Below are positions 58,201 to 64,000 of a DNA stretch of 64,000 nt, one piece after another; position 1 is the first letter of the stretch, and each line of letters opens with the position of its first letter. The DNA lies in contig CM065321.1 of NCBI GenBank assembly GCA_033032175.1, forward strand, positions 9,694,501 through 9,758,500. Direction: 5' to 3'. The stretch is from Saturnia japonica (taxonomy: Eukaryota > Arthropoda > Insecta > Lepidoptera > Saturniidae). Position numbers and translations under genes: made by a program. The notes below the pieces were generated by a model, which was given only the letters and a program-made list of their open reading frames with translations, had not been told where the DNA came from and did no database searches.

Positions 58201-58919
58201 TTTGTTACAATTTACACTGAATATACCAGGATGGACACCGAGACGACCTCAGAAACGGTGTTTATTGTAAGCGACTTATTAACTGAGGTCTTCACAAGCC
58301 AACAGTTCAAGCTAGAATGTTAACTATTCTAATGTCTTCAAGCCGGTTGATGCTTGCTTGTAAATTGCGTATGGTCACAAAGCACACCTGTTGCTATCGC
58401 GCCCAGCCAATTGTGCTTGTCAATAGTACGGATACTAATTACGGATTCTATAATCACATTGACGATTCCCCGATATATTTAAATAGAATGTTATTTAATA
58501 TGACGTATTGCTAGAGGAAGCCGAGCATTGTAACTTACGCGCACATCAACTTCATAAACATTAGAAGAAAGCCAAGTAAACCTTCCCACGTCAACGAAAA
58601 TAGCAGCCACTATTTATACTGAAAGGTCCTTTTATAAAAGAAATAAGGTATAGAAAGAAATATTCTATATGAAACTAACAGCTAAATCTAGCGAGAACTA
58701 TAATTTAACTCGAAGCTTACTTCGAGGGATGTGGCTTTCAATTTCACTAACTCGATACAATATTCGTTTGCGATGCATTCAGTTGTGTTATTACTGCGTA
58801 GTAGTTTTCTCTTATTACTAAAGCTTAGTATTACTGCGGCTGTGTTTAATAGGACACTATAGTATTAAACCTCTGAATTCTAATATACTAAAAAAGCATA
58901 AACACGAGTAAGCCTCTTA
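52273..58919. other. Long AT-rich stretch without recognised genes
   Basis: No open frame here has a domain I know. Small items: a 15-base palindrome GGTCGAATTTCGACC (53262-53276); a more GC-rich patch at 53740-53990 that may be an old repeat; a LINE-tail-like CAAAAACGATTTGACTGAAT (55921); and a patch with higher GC at 56210-56300. None supports a gene. Confidence 0.4.
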
Positions 58920-59245
58920 GTATTTTTGTACTAGCTCGGCAAAATGACTGTACAGCACCTGATGGTAGGAACGGTCTTCTTCTTCTTTGGTGTCGTTGTT
59001 AAGCCTCTGATTTAGGTTTAGGTGTTCTAGTAAGTAGCTACTTCCACGGCGTTGTCCGTGCTGATCATTAGCCTGCTGAAATGCCTCTTCATGCCCCGTT
59101 TGAAGAACCCAACATTATAGGAAAGAGTGAACATGTTGACTGGGAGTCTGATCCATATTAACACGGTATGGCAAAGGTAAGAATTAGCGAACTTCTTTGT
59201 TCGTGCATTGATGGCAGCTATCATGTAACTTTGGCTCCATAGACT
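58920..59245 (+). mobile_element. Dispersed repeat, family C, second copy
   Basis: GCTGAAATGCCTCTTCATGC, CGTTTGAAGAACCCAACATT, GGCAAAGGTAAGAATT and TTCTTTGTTCGTGCATTGAT match 19840-20000 in order. The left part starts with a TCGGCAAAATGACTG and CACCTGATGGTAGG head. Confidence 0.6.
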
Positions 59246-59289
59246 AAGAATGAATTAACAATGTTTAAATACATTTTAGGTAGATCTTG

Positions 59290-59575
59290 TTTATATAATA
59301 GTTCCGACTGGATCGCGACTACCACATACAGATGTAGCACTCGCCATAGTGATACATTTAGGCGTTTCGTGTATCGGGATCAGTCAGAGTTTATGCAGCC
59401 ACTGTGAAGCTGCAAGCCGTCTTGAGAAGTACGACCGTCGCTGGATTACCAATTTTTCGGTAGTCACCAATTGTCCTTGTCCATACTTTGCTTATTAACA
59501 GGCACAATGTCAAGATAAATATCATCATCAGGTCGTTGGTCTACCTTGTGGTGGGTCTGGCCATGCTGTGTCTTT
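59290..59575 (+). mobile_element. Dispersed repeat, family F, copy 2, plus LINE scrap
   Basis: CTGGATCGCGACTACCACAT and CGCCATAGTGATACATTTAG match 47265 onward. At 59521 an ATCATCATCAGGTCGTTGG piece resembles 46356 onward (GGTCGTCGGTCCACC). Confidence 0.5.
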
Positions 59576-59632
59576 CAGAGCGTGTATACTGTGTATGTAC
59601 GCGAAAGTAATGATGACATTCTGCTCTTCTAC

Positions 59633-59659
59633 TTTTTTCTTCTTCTTCTTCTTCTTCTT
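59633..59659. repeat. TTC microsatellite
   Basis: About eight TTC units. Confidence 0.8.
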
Positions 59660-59804
59660 ATATATAAAAATTGATGTTTGAAAGTATGCTCCATATGGAT
59701 TCCAAACTGGCACAGCAACGCTCAGCTGGGCTTGCTAGTAATTACATGTAATTTGAATGACGATAAACATAACTACTTTATTTCTACGAGAAAATCCTAG
59801 TAAT

Positions 59805-60070
59805 ATATAATAATAAATGTGAAAGTGTGATGTTTGGATGTTTGTTACTCAATCATGCAAATATGGCTGAACGGATTTAGATAAAATTTGTCACACAGAT
59901 AGTCTATGACCTGAAATAACACATAGGGTACTTTTATTCCAATAACAGACATAGGTTAACCAGTGTTATCCCAAAAATATAATACCCATCTATGATTTTT
60001 TTGCTATGTTGTGTTCCGAAATCAGCTGGTGCATATGCAGTAATATAGCGGGGTGGTAGGAATCGCGTCA
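59805..60070 (-). mobile_element. Dispersed repeat, family D, inverted copy
   Basis: Reads, on the minus strand, as the tail with CATCACACTTTCACATTTAT. CATCTATGATTTTTTTGCTA and GCAGTAATATAGCGGGGTGG on the plus strand are reverse complements of blocks at 24440-24530 and 28670-28740. Confidence 0.6.
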
Positions 60071-60689
60071 ATTAATTATTTTATTTTATAACGGTGGACC
60101 TAAATCTCACCTTACGTTAATGACGGGGTGACCGAAGATATTTAACTTGAGGTAGCTAACAAGGTGGGTATTAGAAAATTTCTTACCACCATGCATAAGA
60201 CTCTCATCAACATTGTGTTTATCTTAGATCAGAAGCTAATAATATCGTAGAAAAGTAGAGTCTAGGATCACTAACTTCATTTAATATTCAACAAAAGAGC
60301 ATGAAGTGAAGTTATAATCCCAGCTTATCCGTATTGCGGCAACTCAGTTCAGCAGCGCTGCCTGCCGTTTTTGGCTGTACTAAAATATGATTCAAAATCG
60401 AAAATCATGGTGAGAATATTTATTTGTTTTATCTCAATATATTTTAACTTGTTTAAGCCTTTAAGCTGTTTCAAAGTGATGTAGATCCGAGCTAGAATTT
60501 AAGTCCGGAATAGAGACATATTTTAAAACTTGTTGGAAAAATGCCAACTATATCCAAGTCAAGCAGTAAAGCTCACAGTTAAAATCCAGCACAAAGTTTC
60601 TAAGTCTTTTAACTCAACAAATTCAACAATTATATTATTATGGCTTTATTTTAGAATACATGAGTGTCATGGCTTAAGACTAGTATTTA
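60071..60689. other. No recognisable feature
   Basis: Includes a slightly GC-richer patch with the palindrome GCAGCGCTGC near 60353. No gene. Confidence 0.4.
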
Positions 60690-60830
60690 AAAAAAAAAGA
60701 AAGCTAAGGTGGCAAACAAACCTACGGTCCGCCTACTGGTAAGCGGTTACGGTAGCCTATGGACACTTGTAACAGCAGAAGTATTACCACCGAGTTGCCG
60801 ACCTTGGAACCATCCTTCCAAATAGAAATT
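60690..60830 (+). mobile_element. Dispersed lepidopteran repeat, family B
   Basis: An A-rich start is followed by GGTGGCAAACAAACCTACGG, GGTAAGCGGTTACGGTAGCC and GAGTTGCCGACC. It is the opposite-strand partner of 11675-11800. Confidence 0.65.
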
Positions 60831-61849
60831 TCCAAAGAGATTTTTCTCAACCCTACCTCGTTAGATATCTCTATGGCTTATGTTTTTGAGGGCACCTAAA
60901 AAAAGTAACATATTTCATTAGGAAAACTATTTTTTTGTTTCTCGAAGTAAGTGTTATACTACAGATCCGTGGGATCTGTACCTTGTGTATCTTCAAGAGG
61001 AAATCGAACAATTTTTTCAAGGATCAACAATGCATATGTAACGCTTCTAATGCTTCAAGCATGCACGGGCTTCGGTGACAGTTAAAATATAAAAATTCAT
61101 TGAAGTTGTTACATCGAATAAGTTACATATAAAATATTACACACGAGAATTGCTCAATTAATACTATTAGTATAGTAAATAATAACAATTTACTTCTGGT
61201 TCGTCTTCCACACAATTTATTGGATCTCTCTCTACATTTCTAGTGCATTCATTTTATTGTTATTCTTCTGACATCTCTTTAAATTCGAAACACAAAAACA
61301 TGCTGCCAGTACTTTTAGTAAACTATAACTATAAAAAGATAAGTTTTGTTTCCGATCCACAGCAATTAGATTAGAATATACAAGTTAATGGCTTCAATTT
61401 AATGCATCAACAAAAGCATTGTATGTCTGTAAAGCAAATCGTCTATTTACAATCACAATAAAAAGCAATTTAAAACCCTACAAAGTACATTTTTGTACAA
61501 GGCACATTTTTGTACGTAGTCATCAGACTGATGAACATATCGCAGTAACATATTAAATTAAGCAGCGCTTGAGCGAAATATTGTAAACGAAAACACCTGG
61601 TGCCAGTAAAAAGATCAAACCACATACATTCTATTTAGTAGTCGAAATACATTCATAATTAATCGTTCATATAGGATGTTGTGGGAGGTATATCAATAAT
61701 TCAGTTCGGTTGATGGGGCCTGCGAATATTATATTTACAGGGAAAAATGAACGCAAACATAGTCTCCGTTTTCCGGTACACCATGCGTTCCGGTTTTGAG
61801 TTTTAAATATATTGTAGCTACGTGTTGCTTTTTTTATAGAAGCACGGTA
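60831..61849. other. No recognisable feature
   Basis: AT-rich, with no coding pattern. Confidence 0.4.
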
Positions 61850-62084
61850 AAGTAATGGCACTCTACCTGAAGGTAAACATAGTTAAATCCAAAAACATCT
61901 GCTACCACCCAAGGATCAACAAAGTATTATGCCTCTCGGCTGCTGGATATACAATGCTGATCCCAAAACACGACAAACCGAAAGAGAGTCATTGTGACGT
62001 GTTTATCACCATGTGCATGGTTGTCGTGATCCAGTTGGGTACAGATTCTTACCACCCCACCCAAACATTGGATCTAATTTGATC
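61850..62084 (-). mobile_element. Dispersed repeat related to family F
   Basis: TTTATCACCATGTGCATGG and GGATATACAATGCTGATCCC are, in reverse, close to blocks at 47355-47435 (GTATATCCAGTAATC and CATGTACATGGTGATAAACC). It is partial and diverged. Confidence 0.4.
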
Positions 62085-62370
62085 AAATCTATACCAAAAG
62101 TTTAAAGCTCAAGAGATTGTCTGTTTGAACGCCCTAATCCTTGTAACTAACAATCAGATTTGAAAACTTATCTTCTTGTTTATTGGAGAAAGGTCATTAT
62201 GCTATACAAATTCACGTCACCTAAGCAGCGGAGTAGAAACCATGAATGTCTAGCAATAGCAAGCTGTAGACATGTTCGGGAAGTGAAAACAACAATAGAC
62301 TACACGGATGTGTTGGTGACGGCGCGATCGATATTTGTCGAATAAATTTTACACAAATGAAACCGTGGGA
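62085..62370 (+). mobile_element. RTE-like LINE 3' end, family E, copy 2
   Basis: GATTGTCTGTTTGAACGCCC, TTATTGGAGAAAGGTCATTA, AACAACAATAGACTACACGG and TTTTACACAAATGAAACCGT match 32815-33125 in order and strand. Confidence 0.6.
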
Positions 62371-63584
62371 TACTTCTAGTATAAAATAAAGTATTTATAA
62401 GTACTCTCACGTTAAAGATTATGTTTCTATAGCAGCCGGAGTTCAGTTGAAGTTAAAGAGACACAGACCGGAGCCCGAATATTATTACGTTCAATAAATT
62501 AGAACCGCTCCGGTTGTAACATTCTCTCAGTGTCGTTCCTTCACACGACAATTGTCCCGATATTACACGCTCATAAATTGAAGCGGTGTGCAAGCTCTTG
62601 TTCGTGTAACGTATGCTAATACATTGTGTAGCTTTCAAGGTAGAACGAATTCTTTTTATTACAGTTATTAGTCAAGAGTAAAAATTTACGGAACGTAAAA
62701 ATAAAATCGCGCGGTATATATGCACTGGCACGTTCTCCGACCGCGATAATAAGAAAAATCGAAAACCTCACGAGAAAAATCTGTCTCTATCCAAGGAAGT
62801 ACAATATCACATTTATAAAAATCTTGAGGGCGTTTTTTAGATATTCTATAACTTCTGAATGACTTGACCGATTGAGGTCATATTTACATAATATATTTGC
62901 TTTATTCGGGCGATGATTTATAGATATGCTGGGATCCTTTAGTGGCGCAGTGGTCACCAATAACTACTGAAAAGTGCAGAACGTCTGCTGGGTCAGCTAT
63001 TATTTCATAAACGTTTTGACTTAAACTACACTTTTACTAATTTATATGGAAAATTAAAATAAACCTTGGAACATGAAATTTGAAAATGGTCTCTAACTAT
63101 TCATATAGGTAATAAATAAATTAATGTCTAAACAAAATTAATCTCTCACTGTTTAAAAAAAAATTTTTTTTTAACTGTAAAAAAGGTATCATCTGGTAAC
63201 ATCATTTATAGACGTTATTTCGAACATAAACATGTCGACCGGCCGAGTAAAGGGCAGAGTAATAAGGGTCTAATGCTTACATAATATTGTTGAAGCAGAT
63301 CACTATAAAAGTGGTCTGGATTTTAATATTGCATCATTTCCTTTTACCGTATCTGGCCGTTCAATAAATATAAACAATTTATTGGCAAATTATTCGAATA
63401 TTCCTAAATGATTCAAAAATAAACACAAAGAATGAAATTTTTTATCTAAATTAATTAGCAAAATTTGTTATTGTTAAAATAATATGAATAATTAGGACGT
63501 TACCAAGCGGAGTAAAGGTAACCACAAACAAACATCTAAGTACATTTATGAAAATTGCCTCTAACAAGATAATTTTTAACAAAA
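62371..63584. other. No recognisable gene
   Basis: AT-rich. A TTTAGTGGCGCAGTGGTCAC word near 62937 resembles a tRNA-like SINE head, but no body follows. Confidence 0.35.
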
Positions 63585-63740
63585 AAGAAAACTAACTTCA
63601 ATGATTTTGAAGAGTTCCCTGTTGTATCTTCGAATTTGAAGGTCCAAAGCCAATTAAATTAAAATGGGACCAACCTTGAGGTATCATCACCTTTGCAAAA
63701 AAAAAATCATCAAATTAGGTTCATAAATAAATAGTGTGTT
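63585..63740 (-). mobile_element. Dispersed LINE-tail repeat, family A, inverted
   Basis: AACTTCAATGATTTTGAAGA, GTTCCCTGTTGTATCTTCGA and AAAATGGGACCAACCTTGAG are reverse complements of the family A blocks. They are close to 37300-37380. Confidence 0.6.
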
Positions 63741-64000
63741 CGTTAAAAAATTATGAAAAATACTTTTCATTACGAACAATCTTTTTATCAAATATGACAG
63801 CTGTTAGATTGTTTACGTTCTAACATGTAAGAAATAATGTTCGAAGTACTTATTTGTAAACGATGTTTGTTTTATAACTTGCAATAGCAGTATTATACTT
63901 CTTTTTTTTTAAATATTCTAGCCAGCATTTATTTCGCGAGAATAAATCGTAAAAAGGAGGCTTTTGCAATATCATAAGCACAGCCACTTTTATAGTGATC

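Overview
The window is AT-rich eukaryotic DNA with long gene-free stretches and very many transposable-element pieces. Several repeats match types I know from moths and butterflies: a tRNA-derived SINE with a conserved tail, RTE-type LINE ends with ATG-repeat tails, R1-clade and Jockey-clade LINEs, a mariner and hAT elements. I therefore read it as a lepidopteran nuclear genome. No prokaryotic gene, CRISPR array, rRNA or stand-alone tRNA gene was seen.

The only host gene I can support is on the + strand near the left end. It is two exons of a Dpr-family (defective proboscis extension response) cell-surface immunoglobulin gene. One exon (4908-5065) encodes the core of the second Ig domain. The next (10253-10503) encodes the last Ig strand, the conserved ERPAAMQ-like motif and a hydrophobic C-terminus. 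The exons join in matching phase across a 5.2-kb intron that carries old LINE remnants. The earlier exons must lie to the left of the window.

Left to right: a Jockey-clade LINE with a 55-A tail (1-2077); the dpr exons; small inverted-repeat elements (10851-11119, 12311-12786, 15758-16172, 22994-23424); a minus-strand SINE (14232-14505); an RTE LINE C-terminus (17281-17690); a long hairpin (20198-20266); a broken hAT transposase gene (26527-28251); a palindrome cluster (29539-29677); a 1.6-kb DNA transposon with 26-bp terminal repeats and an unusual decayed protein (30081-31676); a 635-bp internally deleted hAT element with a perfect 8-bp target duplication (33469-34103); a dead mariner (34711 to about 35830); and a 1807-bp direct duplication (35361-37167 and 37903-39709) that copies half of that mariner. 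Then come two more copies of the left-end Jockey element (39790-41210 and a 90-bp stub at 41560-41649), a plus-strand SINE (43069-43345), an RNase H-bearing LINE fragment (43565-44545), and a 5'-truncated R1-clade LINE with a 17-bp target duplication and a second LINE nested inside it (50175-52255). From 52273 to about 58900 I recognise nothing. The right end holds more dispersed-repeat pieces.

The genes do not form an operon or pathway. The biology is one neuronal cell-recognition gene in a field of transposons, with several layers of nested insertion and one recent segmental duplication whose sequence differences are strongly clustered.
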